Assembly: GCA_035540495.1 (NCBI GenBank)
Contig: DATLGL010000048.1
Location: 96,787-160,786 of the forward strand
Length of the DNA: 64,000 nt
Source: DASVEG01 sp035540495
GTDB lineage: Bacteria; Actinomycetota; Acidimicrobiia; Acidimicrobiales; CADCTF01
Direction: 5' to 3'
Shown: positions 42,813 to 51,238 of the stretch, piece by piece
Numbering within the stretch: position 1 is the first letter of the stretch
Layout of the letters: each line of letters starts with the position of its first letter
The notes under the pieces: generated by a model
What the model was told of the DNA's origin: nothing
What the model saw: only the letters and a program-made list of their open reading frames with translations
The model's database searches: none
Program-made: the position numbers and the translations under genes

Positions 42813-44855
42813 ATGGCGGCGCCGGACACCACGACGACGACCGACGACGAGCTCGAGTCCGAGCAGTCGCACGTCGATCTTGCCTACCAGCACCTCGACC
42901 GGATGAAGGCGAGGGCGGAGCAGCTCCTGGCGGCCGCGCCGGCCGATCCGGACCTCGAGGCGACGCTCAAACGGCGCATCTTCCAGCTGACTGACAACGG
43001 CCGCTCGCTCTGCTTCGGCCGCATCGACACGTCACACGGAGAGACCTGGCACATCGGCCGTCGCCACGTGGAAGACGCCGACAGCGAGCCGGTCGTCGTC
43101 GAGTGGCGGGCGCCGGTCGCGATCCCCTTCTACCGTGCCACCATCGAGGAGCCGCTCGGGCTCGAGATGCGCAGGCAGTTCGTCCTCGACGGCCGGACGA
43201 TCCTCCAGATGGCCGACGACCTGTTCGGAGACGAGGCCGTCGCACGAGCGGGAGACGGGCCGCAGGTCCGCGGACGTGACGCGCTGCTCGCCGAGCTCGA
43301 CCGCGCCCGCACCGGGCAGATGCTCGACATCGTCGCCACGATCCAGGCCGAGCAGGACGTCGTCATCCGGGCCCCGATCGAGACCCTGCTGTGCGTGCAG
43401 GGCGGCCCGGGCACCGGCAAGACCGCCATCGGCCTCCACCGGGCGGCGTACCTGCTCTACGGCAACGACGCGCTCGCTCGCGCCGGCGTGCTCGTGCTCG
43501 GCCCGAACCGCACGTTCCTCCGCTACATCGCCCAGGTGCTGCCCTCGCTGGGCGAGGAGGCCGTGGTGCAGACGACGCTCGTCGATCTCGTTCCCGACGC
43601 GCCGGTTCGCGCCGTCGACGCGCCTGAGGCGGCGCGGATCAAGGGCGACGATCGCATGGCCGAGGTGCTCCGCCGGGCGCTGCTCGCCCGTCGCCGGCCG
43701 CCCGACGGCGACCTCGAGGTGCGCCACAACCTCACGCGCGTCGTCGTCGAGCGCGATGCCATCGCCGAGATCTTCGACACCGTCGCGAGCCGGCGCATCC
43801 CGTACGCCGACGGCCGGCGGACGCTGCGTGAGCTGCTGGCCCGCGCCGTGTACGAGCGCTACGCCGGACGCGCGGCGGCCGGCCTCGCCGACACCTTCCA
43901 GGAGGTGTTCCGGACGATGACGACGTCTGCCCCGTTCAAGGCGACCGTCGACCGACTGTGGCCGAACGTGTCGGCGCCGCAGCTGGTGCGGGAGGTGCTG
44001 ACGCGGAAGCAGGTCCTCGCCGCGGCGGCCGACGGGCTCCTCAGCGACCACGAGCAACGTCTCCTGCTGCGCAAGGCCGGTCGATCGCTGAGGCTCGAGA
44101 ACTGGACGGAGGCCGACGGGCCCCTGGTCGACGAGGCGATCGAGCTCGTCGACGGCCGCCTCCGCACCTACGGCCACGCGGTCGTCGACGAGGCGCAGGA
44201 CTGGTCGCCGATGCAGGCCCGCATGCTCGCCCGCCGGGTGCCGACGGGCTCGATCACGATCCTCGGTGACATCGCGCAGGGCACCGGCGTGTGGGGTCGC
44301 GACGACTGGGAGGACCTGTTGCGCCACCTGCCGGCGCGCCACGGCGTTCGTCGTGAGGAGCTGCGGCTCGGTTATCGAGCGCCGGCCAAGGTGCTCGCCG
44401 TTGCGTCGAAGCTGCTCCCGCACATCGCTCCCGATCTCCAGCCGACGGAGTCGATTCGTCCCGGTCGGAGCGACCCTCGCTTCATCGACGTCGACGAGAG
44501 CGTCCTCGCCGGCGAGGTCGCAGCGGAGGCCGCCCGCCTTGCGAAGGAATGGGCATCGGTGGCGGTGATCGTCCCCGCTGCGCTGCACGACGCCGTTGAA
44601 GGTGCTCTCGCGGCGTCGGCAGGCGTCGACGTCGGTGACGCGGAAGCGCAGGGACTCGACCACGCGGTCACCGTCGTCCCCGCGACGACCGCGAAGGGGC
44701 TCGAGTTCGACGCGGTCATCGTGGTGGAGCCCACCGCGATCGTCGAAGACGCTCCGAACGGGCTTCGCCTGCTCTACATCGCGCTGACACGACCGACGCA
44801 GCACCTCACGGTCGTCCACGCCCAGCCGCTGCCTCCGGGCCTGGCCGGAGGCTGA
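42813..44855 (+). CDS. HelD/HelR-like superfamily 1 ATPase (RNA polymerase recycling type)
   Basis: A 680-residue UvrD-like ATPase. The N-terminal helical hairpin (about 10-60, EQSHVDLAYQHLDRMKARAEQLL) is the arm that HelD inserts into RNA polymerase. WRAPVAIPFY follows, a typical HelD segment. Walker A is GGPGTGKT (197-204), Walker B VVDEAQDWSPMQ, then ILGDIAQGTG, LRLGYRAPA and TTAKGLEFDAVIVVEP near the end. All ATPase motifs look intact, unlike the shorter UvrD-like gene at 26.7 kb. In Streptomyces and mycobacteria such proteins release stalled RNA polymerase and give rifamycin tolerance. The 3' end overlaps the convergent P450 gene by 50 bases. Confidence 0.85.
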   Translation: MAAPDTTTTTDDELESEQSHVDLAYQHLDRMKARAEQLLAAAPADPDLEATLKRRIFQLTDNGRSLCFGRIDTSHGETWHIGRRHVEDADSEPVVVEWRAPVAIPFYRATIEEPLGLEMRRQFVLDGRTILQMADDLFGDEAVARAGDGPQVRGRDALLAELDRARTGQMLDIVATIQAEQDVVIRAPIETLLCVQGGPGTGKTAIGLHRAAYLLYGNDALARAGVLVLGPNRTFLRYIAQVLPSLGEEAVVQTTLVDLVPDAPVRAVDAPEAARIKGDDRMAEVLRRALLARRRPPDGDLEVRHNLTRVVVERDAIAEIFDTVASRRIPYADGRRTLRELLARAVYERYAGRAAAGLADTFQEVFRTMTTSAPFKATVDRLWPNVSAPQLVREVLTRKQVLAAAADGLLSDHEQRLLLRKAGRSLRLENWTEADGPLVDEAIELVDGRLRTYGHAVVDEAQDWSPMQARMLARRVPTGSITILGDIAQGTGVWGRDDWEDLLRHLPARHGVRREELRLGYRAPAKVLAVASKLLPHIAPDLQPTESIRPGRSDPRFIDVDESVLAGEVAAEAARLAKEWASVAVIVPAALHDAVEGALAASAGVDVGDAEAQGLDHAVTVVPATTAKGLEFDAVIVVEPTAIVEDAPNGLRLLYIALTRPTQHLTVVHAQPLPPGLAGG

Positions 44856-45978
44856 CCCGACCGGCGGCTCGTCCGAGGAGCCCGCCACCCCACCCGGGCG
44901 TGCTCGTCAGCACCCAGTCGGGGAAGCGGGTGCTCACCGCCCGCAGCACCTCCTGGACCTCGATCCGCGCCAACGGCGCGCCCAGGCAGTGGTGGATCCC
45001 GGAGCCGAACCCGAGATGGAGGTTGTCGCGGCGGCCGATGTCGAAGCGGTCGGGATCGTCGAAGCGGTCGGGATCGCGGTTCGCAGCGGCGACGAGCGTG
45101 TACACGCGTTCGCCTGCGGGGAGAGCGTGTCCGCTCGGCAGCTCCACCTCCGCCTTCGTGTGTCGCACCATCGCCTTCGTCGGCCCCGCGAAGCGGAGGA
45201 GCTCCTCGACCGCAGGCGCGGCCATGGTGTCGGGATCGGCGGTGAGCCGCACGCGTGCCTCCGGCGCGCCCGCGAGCACCGCGAAGGCGTTGCCGATGAG
45301 GACGGTGGTCGTCTCGTCGCCGGCGAAGAGCAGGAGGGTGCACGTCGCCACGAGCTCGTCGTCGTCGAGACGGTCGGTGCCGTCTCGCAGCGCCACGAGG
45401 TCCGCGACGAGGCCCGGCTTGCCCCCGCCCGACCGGATGTCGCTCGCGATCTGGCGGATGTAGGCGTCGAACTCCTCGAGCCCTCGTCGGGCGCGGACGA
45501 ACCGCGACGGGTCGCTACCGGTGCCGAACACGACGGCGGCCACGTCGGCCGACCACTGCGCGACGCGGAGGTAGTCGTCCGGCGGGACGCCGAGCACCGC
45601 GGCGACGACGTTCGTCGGAAGCGGGTGCGCGAGCGTGCGGTGGACGTCCACCTCGTCGTCCGTCCGCGCCGCGTCCGCCCAGCGGTCGAGGAGGTCGTCG
45701 ACGAGCCGCCGCACCGTTCGCCGCATCTCCTCCATGCGGGGCGGCGTGAACGCGCGGCTCACCAGTCGACGGAGGCGGTCGTGGTCGGGCGGGTCGAGGA
45801 ACACGAGCCAGCGCGTGAGATGCCGTTCGGCGACGGCCATCTCCGCCCGCACCTCCGGCGCGAGCCGAGCGAACGTCGGGGTCATGCGATCGGCCGACAG
45901 CCGAGCGTCGCGGAAGGCGAAGGCGACGTCGTCGTAGCGCGTGAGGAGCCAGCCGCGATGGCGGTCGCTCCACGCCAC
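44806..45978 (-). CDS. cytochrome P450
   Basis: Soluble bacterial P450 of at least 390 residues. The oxygen-binding I-helix motif is LLFAGDETTT, the E-x-x-R is EELLRF, and the heme-binding loop is FGSGIHHCLG (Cys331 from GTG 45978). The likely role is hydroxylation of a small hydrophobic substrate with a ferredoxin partner, which is not in the window. Start problem: P450-like sequence (DIDLLSPDLQRDPHAALAEL) continues upstream of this GTG to a TAG at about 46101, without ATG, GTG or TTG in between. The annotated start therefore removes about 25 conserved residues, or translation begins at an unusual codon. Confidence 0.84.
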   Translation of the reverse strand: MAWSDRHRGWLLTRYDDVAFAFRDARLSADRMTPTFARLAPEVRAEMAVAERHLTRWLVFLDPPDHDRLRRLVSRAFTPPRMEEMRRTVRRLVDDLLDRWADAARTDDEVDVHRTLAHPLPTNVVAAVLGVPPDDYLRVAQWSADVAAVVFGTGSDPSRFVRARRGLEEFDAYIRQIASDIRSGGGKPGLVADLVALRDGTDRLDDDELVATCTLLLFAGDETTTVLIGNAFAVLAGAPEARVRLTADPDTMAAPAVEELLRFAGPTKAMVRHTKAEVELPSGHALPAGERVYTLVAAANRDPDRFDDPDRFDIGRRDNLHLGFGSGIHHCLGAPLARIEVQEVLRAVSTRFPDWVLTSTPGWGGGLLGRAAGRVSLRPGPEAAAGRGRP

Positions 45979-46045
45979 CGGCGTGGTTCGCCTCAGCTCG
46001 GCCAGCGCGGCGTGGGGGTCACGCTGGAGGTCGGGCGAGAGCAGG

Positions 46046-46078
46046 TCGATGTCGGTCGTCGGGCGGTCGGTCGTCGGG
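46046..46078. repeat. 15-base tandem duplication upstream of the P450
   Basis: On the reverse strand CCGCCCGACGACCGA occurs twice in direct succession, in the frame of the P450 N-terminal extension (encoding repeated RPTTD). It lies in the region where the P450 start codon would be expected, in the 276-base gap between the P450 and the LiaF-like gene. Endpoints are approximate. Confidence 0.6.
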
Positions 46079-46254
46079 CGGTCGTCGATGAGGCGACGCT
46101 ACCGGTGGACGAACATCCCCGGGCCGCGTCGCGCGGCTCGAACGAAACCAGCGTGCACCGGTCCGTCCCGACCGTCGGGACCGTCCGGAAGGACGACCGC
46201 GGCTCAGCCTCGGGGACGATGGCAGCGCGACGCCGGGTCCGTATCCTCCGTCTC

Positions 46255-46908
46255 ATGATCGCCCGCAGCGACGAGCGCGCCGTCGCCCGGTCCCGAACCG
46301 GGGGCGCGGGTGACGCGCAGGTCGTGGGCGCGCTGCTGATCCTCGGCGGCATCTTCTGGCTCCTGCAACGGAGCGGGCTGCTCGAGCTGTCGTGGCAGTC
46401 GACGCTCTCGATGCTGCTGATGACCCTCGGCCTCGGCCTGGTCGTCACCGCCAGGCGCCGGGGTGGCGGCGGGCTCGTGTTCGTGGGGATCGTGATGAGC
46501 GTCGTCCTCCTCAGCACGTCGTCGATCGACCTCGGCGTCCTGAGCGAAGGCGTTGGCTCGCGGGTCGCTGTTCCGCTGTCGGTGAGCGAGGCGTCGGGCG
46601 GCGAGTCTCTCGGCGTCGGCGAGATGAACGTCGACCTCCGCCAACTCGACGTGCCCGAGAGCACGACGGCGAAGCTCAAGTACCGGATGGGTGTCGGTGA
46701 GATGGTCATCACGCTTCCCGACGACATCCCTGTGCGCGTCACCGCTTCGCTCGAGGGCGGGGAGCTCGACGTCCTCGACCAGCACCGCAACGGCGGCAAC
46801 CTGTCGGTGTCGGTCGAAGATCCCGGGTACCGCGCCGCCACGCGGCGCATCGAGATCGACATCACGATGGGCTTCGGCAACATCCAGGTCGCCCGTGCAC
46901 CCTTCTGA
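46255..46908 (+). CDS. LiaF-like membrane protein (cell-wall-stress sensor type)
   Basis: A 217-residue protein with helices at about 25-42, 48-65 and 72-90 (AQVVGALLILGGIFWLLQ, LSMLLMTLGLGLVV, GLVFVGIVMSVVLL) and a beta-rich C-terminal domain (about 115-217). That domain has repeated GVGEM/GVGEMVITLPDD and GFGNIQV turns, as in LiaF (DUF2154). LiaF proteins restrain a LiaS-type kinase under no stress. It overlaps the downstream kinase gene by 14 bases, which supports that role here. Confidence 0.82.
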   Translation: MIARSDERAVARSRTGGAGDAQVVGALLILGGIFWLLQRSGLLELSWQSTLSMLLMTLGLGLVVTARRRGGGGLVFVGIVMSVVLLSTSSIDLGVLSEGVGSRVAVPLSVSEASGGESLGVGEMNVDLRQLDVPESTTAKLKYRMGVGEMVITLPDDIPVRVTASLEGGELDVLDQHRNGGNLSVSVEDPGYRAATRRIEIDITMGFGNIQVARAPF

Positions 46909-47785
46909 GGTCAACACCACCCGCGCCGTCGCCGGTGTGCTGTTCGCCGCGATCGGCACCGGGTTCCTGCTCGAGAACCTCGGGATCTGGACGGTCGACC
47001 TCGTCTACGTCTGGCCTCTCGTGCTCATCGCTATCGGCGTGTCGTTCCTGCTCGGACGAGCTCGCCGCATGCGCCTGGAGGAGGATCGCAGCGCCAAGCT
47101 GGCGGTGGCCGAGGAACGGGTGCGGATCGCGCGCGAGCTGCACGACATCGTGGCCCACGGCGTGAGCCTGATGACGATCCAGATCGCCGCGGCGCGACGG
47201 GTCGCCACGAAGCAGCCCGAAGCGGCAGACCAGGCGCTCGCCGCGGCCGAGGAGGCGGGGCGCCAGAGCCTGGCCGAGCTCCGCAGCCTGCTCGCCGTGC
47301 TGCGGTCGGCGGACGCGTCGCTGGGCGAGGCCCGACTCGATCGCACGCCCGCCGAGCTGCAGCCGGCATCCGACGATGCCGCGCCGACCGCGCCGTTGCC
47401 ACGGTTGAGCGAGATCCCCGACCTCGTCGAGAACCTGCGAGAGGCCGGCCTCGACGTGTCGCTCGAGCAGGAAGGCTTGTTGCCCGTGACCTCACCGGCA
47501 GCGGAGCTCACGGCGTACCGCGTCGTGCAGGAAGCCCTCACCAACGTCGTCCGTCACTCGCCGGGAGCCCGTGTGCGCGTCCGCCTCACCTACGAACCTG
47601 AGACGATCTCGATCGTGATCGAAGACAACGGCGCCGGGATGATGCAGCCGGCCACTCCGGAAGGCCATGGCCTGCTCGGCATGCGCGAGCGAGTGGTAGC
47701 GGTCGGCGGGCGGGTGGTGGCCGGCCCTCGCCGCGATGCCCCCGGCTGGCGGGTCGAGGCGCACGTTCCGGTGGTGGGCTCGTGA
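46895..47785 (+). CDS. NarL-type sensor histidine kinase (LiaS-like)
   Basis: A 296-residue kinase from GTG 46895. It has two short membrane helices (about 12-30 and 36-55), then the HisKA_3 dimerisation helix with His83 in RIARELHDIVAHG. The HATPase domain carries VVQEALTNVVRHS (N-box), IEDNGAGM (G1) and GHGLLGMRERV (G2). The tiny extracytoplasmic part fits intramembrane-sensing kinases of the Lia type that rely on a LiaF partner. It overlaps the response regulator gene by four bases. Confidence 0.9.
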   Translation: MHPSEVNTTRAVAGVLFAAIGTGFLLENLGIWTVDLVYVWPLVLIAIGVSFLLGRARRMRLEEDRSAKLAVAEERVRIARELHDIVAHGVSLMTIQIAAARRVATKQPEAADQALAAAEEAGRQSLAELRSLLAVLRSADASLGEARLDRTPAELQPASDDAAPTAPLPRLSEIPDLVENLREAGLDVSLEQEGLLPVTSPAAELTAYRVVQEALTNVVRHSPGARVRVRLTYEPETISIVIEDNGAGMMQPATPEGHGLLGMRERVVAVGGRVVAGPRRDAPGWRVEAHVPVVGS

Positions 47786-48456
47786 TCCGGGTGCTGGTCG
47801 TCGACGACGAGGCGCTGGTGCGGTCCGGCTTCCGCCTCATCCTGTCGACGGAGGACGACATCGAGGTCGTCGGCGAGGCCGGCGACGGCGAGCACGCGAT
47901 CGAGCTCGCGCGCACGCACGCGCCCGACGTGGTGTTGATGGATGTCCGCATGCCGCGCCTCGACGGCGTGGAGGCGACGAAGCGCCTGGCTGCGGCCGGT
48001 CATCGCGTGCTCATCCTGACGACGTTCGACCTCGACGAGTACCTGTTCTCGGCGATCAAGGCGGGAGCGAGCGGCTTCCTGCTCAAGGACGTGCGGCCCG
48101 ACGATCTCATCGAAGCGGTGCGAGCCGTGGCCCGCGGCGACGCCTTGGTCGAGCCCCGGATGACCAAACGGCTCCTCGGGGAGTTCGCACGAGGCGGCGC
48201 CGGCGCGGCGCGTGGATCGCACGGTTCGGCGGGCCCTCCTCCCGGGTGGAGCGACCTCACCGACCGGGAGGTGGAGGTCTTCCAGGCGATGGCGCGCGGG
48301 CTCAGCAACGCCGAGATCGCGGCGGAGCTGTTCATCTCGGAGACGACGGTGAAGAGCCACGTCGCCCACGTGCTCATGAAGCTCGACCTCCGCGACCGCG
48401 TGCAGGCCGTCGTGCTCGCCTACGAGTCGGGCCTGGTGGCTCCCGGATCGTCCTAG
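47782..48456 (+). CDS. NarL/LuxR-family response regulator (LiaR-like)
   Basis: A 224-residue regulator. The receiver domain (1-120) has Asp8, Asp9, the phospho-acceptor Asp54 (VVLMDVRMP), a Thr in LILTTF and Lys in LLKDVRPDD. A Gly/Ala-rich linker follows, then the LuxR helix-turn-helix (about 158-215: LTDREVEVFQAMARGLSNAEIAAELFISETTVKSHV). It is coupled to the kinase by GTGA. Together with the LiaF-like protein it forms a cell-envelope stress module, probably acting on its own operon and the next gene. Confidence 0.92.
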   Translation: MIRVLVVDDEALVRSGFRLILSTEDDIEVVGEAGDGEHAIELARTHAPDVVLMDVRMPRLDGVEATKRLAAAGHRVLILTTFDLDEYLFSAIKAGASGFLLKDVRPDDLIEAVRAVARGDALVEPRMTKRLLGEFARGGAGAARGSHGSAGPPPGWSDLTDREVEVFQAMARGLSNAEIAAELFISETTVKSHVAHVLMKLDLRDRVQAVVLAYESGLVAPGSS

Positions 48457-48522
48457 CGGAGGGGCGCGCGTTCCACCCTTCGGTGGACGACGGGACGCAG
48501 GTCGATCCGTACTGTCGATCGC

Positions 48523-49731
48523 ATGAGGACCGAGCAAGATCTGTACCCGCCCGACCTCGAGGTCGTGACGCCGGAGGCTCGCAGCGCCCGCGACCGCGCG
48601 ATGTTCGGCACGTTCCTCGTCGCCATCGGCACGGGCCTCATGCTCGAGCGGACGTTCAACAACGACCTCGACGTGTTCATGCTCGCCGTTGGGCTGTCGC
48701 TGATCGTCGGATGGCTGCAGGCGCCCCGGTTCGGGATGTTCGCCGTCGGTTCGATCGTGACCGGCTTCGGCGCCGCCAGCTTCTTCTCGAGTCTGGTCTC
48801 GATCCCGTTCGAGGCGACGATCGGCAACCTGTTCGCCGCGGTCGGATTCGCCGCCGTGTACGTCCGCTATCCCCACCGGGCGAAGTGGGCGCTGATCCCG
48901 GCGGGCATCTCGTTGCTCGTCGCCGTGGCGTCGGCCGGCGTGAGCATCATCGGGCTGATCCCGTCGGCGGTGACGTCGCTGCTCCTCCCTCTCCTCCTGA
49001 TCGGCGCCGGCGGGCTCCTCCTCATGCGCCACGCGCTGCCGCCCCGCATCGTCAAGGGAGGGCTCGTCGCCATCGCCGTGCTCTTCCTCGCATCCGCCAT
49101 GTCGTCCGTCGGCGACTGGGACGGTCCGAACATCCGCGCAGGCTCGGGCGCGGCGGCGCACGACTTCACGGCGCCGCTCCCGGACCTCGATGGGCGGCTG
49201 CTCGTGCTGCAGGCCGGCGACGCGGCGGTGCTGATCTCCACGGTCGACGACGACGACGATGCTTCCGTCACCGCGACGACGCGAGGGCTCCCGGGCGGCG
49301 CGATCGTCGTCGATGACGGTTCGGAGATCGTGCGCGTGTCGCTCACGGGCCCGCACCCGCTCGCCACGGGCGCCACGTCGTGGGAGCTGCACGTGCCCGA
49401 AGACGCCAACCTGAGGGTCACCACCACATCAGGCCCGATCCGGAGCAAGTTCTCCGGCGGCGACGTGACCCTGCGGTCGGCGTCGGGGCCGATCGTGGTC
49501 GAGGTCGAAGACGATGACGGTTCTCTCGAGTTGTTCTCGGCCAGCGGACCGATCCACGTCGACGCAGGCGGCGAGTCGCCCAAGGTGGTCGCCTCGAGCA
49601 CCTCGGGGCAGGTGATCGTCGACGGGCGGCCACGCGGCACGGCAGCTCAACTCGACGGATCGGGACCCGCCATCACGGTGACGTCGACATCGGGACCGGT
49701 GGTGGTGACCAACCTCGACGACGCGGCCTGA
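48523..49731 (+). CDS. membrane protein with C-terminal DUF4097-like beta-repeat domain
   Basis: A 402-residue protein. The N-terminal 200 residues contain six to seven hydrophobic helices. The C-terminal 190 residues form a repetitive beta-solenoid-like domain with recurring SGP units (TTSGPIRSKFSGGDV, SASGPIVVEVEDDD, FSASGPIHVDAGG, STSGPVVV), as in DUF4097/adhesin-like proteins often found with Lia-type systems. It lies 66 bases after the response regulator and is probably its target or part of the same operon. Confidence 0.75.
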   Translation: MRTEQDLYPPDLEVVTPEARSARDRAMFGTFLVAIGTGLMLERTFNNDLDVFMLAVGLSLIVGWLQAPRFGMFAVGSIVTGFGAASFFSSLVSIPFEATIGNLFAAVGFAAVYVRYPHRAKWALIPAGISLLVAVASAGVSIIGLIPSAVTSLLLPLLLIGAGGLLLMRHALPPRIVKGGLVAIAVLFLASAMSSVGDWDGPNIRAGSGAAAHDFTAPLPDLDGRLLVLQAGDAAVLISTVDDDDDASVTATTRGLPGGAIVVDDGSEIVRVSLTGPHPLATGATSWELHVPEDANLRVTTTSGPIRSKFSGGDVTLRSASGPIVVEVEDDDGSLELFSASGPIHVDAGGESPKVVASSTSGQVIVDGRPRGTAAQLDGSGPAITVTSTSGPVVVTNLDDAA

Positions 49732-49757
49732 CCGCACCGCGTTCGCGGTCGCTCCGG

Positions 49758-49832
49758 TGCCCCCGGCGGGAGTCGAACCCGCACCGGTGCCGCTTTTAAG
49801 GCGGTTCCCTCTGCCGATTGGGGTACGGGGGC
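49758..49832 (-). tRNA. tRNA-like gene, anticodon UAA, class I (short variable loop)
   Basis: 75 bases including the discriminator A; CCA is not encoded (ACCG). The 7-bp acceptor stem is perfect (GCCCCCG/CGGGGGC), and the T-arm is GCGGG-TTCGACT-CCCGC. The anticodon stem CCGC/GCGG holds the loop CTTAAAA, so the anticodon is TAA with A37. D-arm CCC-AATCGGCAG-GGG has a 3-bp stem plus a C-A mismatch. The variable region is only six bases (ACCGGT). UAA would read the leucine codon UUA, but bacterial tRNA-Leu is class II with a long variable arm, so this is not a normal tRNA-Leu. It could be a specialised or recoding tRNA, a tRNA-like RNA, or a decayed copy; the perfect stems argue against decay. 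Confidence 0.75.
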
Positions 49833-49859
49833 GCTCGCTCGAAAGGATACGGACGCACG

Positions 49860-50189
49860 TCAGGCCGCCTGCGCTCCGGTCACGGGTGCGACGGCGTCGA
49901 GCAGGCGCGACCGGGCGTGGTCGGCAGCCGCGCCGCTGAGCCCGTTCGCCGCGATCACCCCCTCGACGAGGTCGCGGATCACCTCCGCATGGGGGCGCCC
50001 CGCAGCCCGCACCGCCACGATGCACCGGCCGTCGGCGAACCGGCGCATCGTGCGAACGGCAGCAGGCGAGGCGGGCGGGGAACGGAACCCGGGGGCGACG
50101 AGGCCGAGCGACCGCGCCTGCACGGCGACCGTACGGGCGGCGAGGCTGAAGCGAGAGGACCAGGGCTGCGGGAGGTCGGCGGGTTCCAC
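49860..50189 (-). CDS. hypothetical small soluble protein
   Basis: A 109-residue protein from GTG 50189 (start MEPADLPQPWSSRFSLAARTVAVQARSLG). It is rich in Ala and Arg, with a predicted alpha/beta make-up (CIVAVRAAGRPHAEVIRDLVEGVIAANGL) and two potential helices at the end. It lies between the tRNA-like gene and the nuclease gene, which it faces head-to-head with 89 bases between starts. No family is recognised. Confidence 0.5.
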   Translation of the reverse strand: MEPADLPQPWSSRFSLAARTVAVQARSLGLVAPGFRSPPASPAAVRTMRRFADGRCIVAVRAAGRPHAEVIRDLVEGVIAANGLSGAAADHARSRLLDAVAPVTGAQAA

Positions 50190-50278
50190 GGCGACAGTGT
50201 GCGACGGGGCTCGGACAAGAACTCCAGCTCCTCGGCTGTCCACGTTCGTGTCACAGCCCGGTCGTAACGTCGACGGCA

Positions 50279-51232
50279 GTGACTTCTCGTGCTCTCAATC
50301 CCGCACAACAGCGTGTCGTCGACGACCTGCTGGCGATCTCGACCCCGCGACCGAGCTTCGCCGAGGGCGTCGACCTCGCGCTGCTCGACCGGTTGGAGGG
50401 TGAGCTGCACGAGGTCGCAGACCGGCTCGATCCGCTCGACCTGCACGTGAACAAGTCGATGCTCGGTCAGGTGCTCGCGTGCGAGGCGCACCACGAGTCG
50501 GTCACGAGCGAACGCTTCCGGTGGACGGTGTCGAACACCCGCGGCGTCATCGCGCACCGCGCCATCGAGCTCGCGGTGTTCGCACCCCCGGGAACCGCGC
50601 CGCTGTCGGTCGTCGACGATGTGATCGAGCGCATCGCGGAGGAGGGCGACGATCGCTCACCGCGCGACTTCCTGCGCTGCGCGACAGCCGTCGAGCTGGC
50701 CGAGTTGCGGGGTGGCGCGAGCCAGGTCGTCACGGCGTTCGAGGCGCAGTTCCCTCCGCTCGAGAAGGCGTGGCGCCCCCGGGTGGAGGCGCCGTGCCGG
50801 GTCGAGCTCTGCGGCCGCCGGATCGTGCTGCGGGCCAAGGTCGACCTCGCTCTCGGCCGGCCCGTCGGCAACGAGGCCCGGGTCCTGCTCGTCGACATCA
50901 AGACCGGCAACGCATGGCCCGGCCATCTCGACGACCTGCGGTACTACGCGCTGTGCGAGACGCTGCGGTCGGGCGTCCCGCCGTTCCGCATCGCCACCTA
51001 CTACCTCGAGACGGGGCGCTGGCAGCACGAAGAGGTCACCCTCGACCTCCTCGAGACCGCCGCCCGCCGCGTGATCGAGGGCGTCACCCGTCTCGCCGAT
51101 CTCCGCCTTCGTGAGCGCCCGGCGGCGTTCACCTCCGGTCCGACCTGCTCCTTCTGCTCGAAGCGAGACGACTGCCCGGGCGGGCGGGAGTGGGCCGAGC
51201 GCCGAGAGGAGGCAGGAGTGAGCGCCGCGTAG
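50279..51232 (+). CDS. PD-(D/E)XK nuclease-family protein with Fe-S cysteines
   Basis: A 317-residue RecB/Cas4-type nuclease. The active-site strand is LLVDIKTGN (D-x-K), preceded by the E/Q-containing VELCGRRIVLRAKVDLAL strand. Four cysteines frame the domain, Cys68 (LACEAH) and Cys290, Cys293, Cys299 (CSFCSKRDDC), the arrangement that binds a [4Fe-4S] cluster in AddB, Cas4 and Dna2. It probably acts in DNA end processing. It stands alone, with no CRISPR array or helicase partner beside it. The GTG start at 50279 is the first possible start before the conserved LNPAQQRVVDDLL. Confidence 0.83.
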   Translation: MTSRALNPAQQRVVDDLLAISTPRPSFAEGVDLALLDRLEGELHEVADRLDPLDLHVNKSMLGQVLACEAHHESVTSERFRWTVSNTRGVIAHRAIELAVFAPPGTAPLSVVDDVIERIAEEGDDRSPRDFLRCATAVELAELRGGASQVVTAFEAQFPPLEKAWRPRVEAPCRVELCGRRIVLRAKVDLALGRPVGNEARVLLVDIKTGNAWPGHLDDLRYYALCETLRSGVPPFRIATYYLETGRWQHEEVTLDLLETAARRVIEGVTRLADLRLRERPAAFTSGPTCSFCSKRDDCPGGREWAERREEAGVSAA

Positions 51233-51238
51233 CCGGCG

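Noticed and set aside
50279..51232. Cas4-like nuclease as a sign of a CRISPR system
   Set aside because: Cysteine pattern and D-x-K fit the wider RecB/AddB-type group, and no repeats or cas genes are visible in the window.
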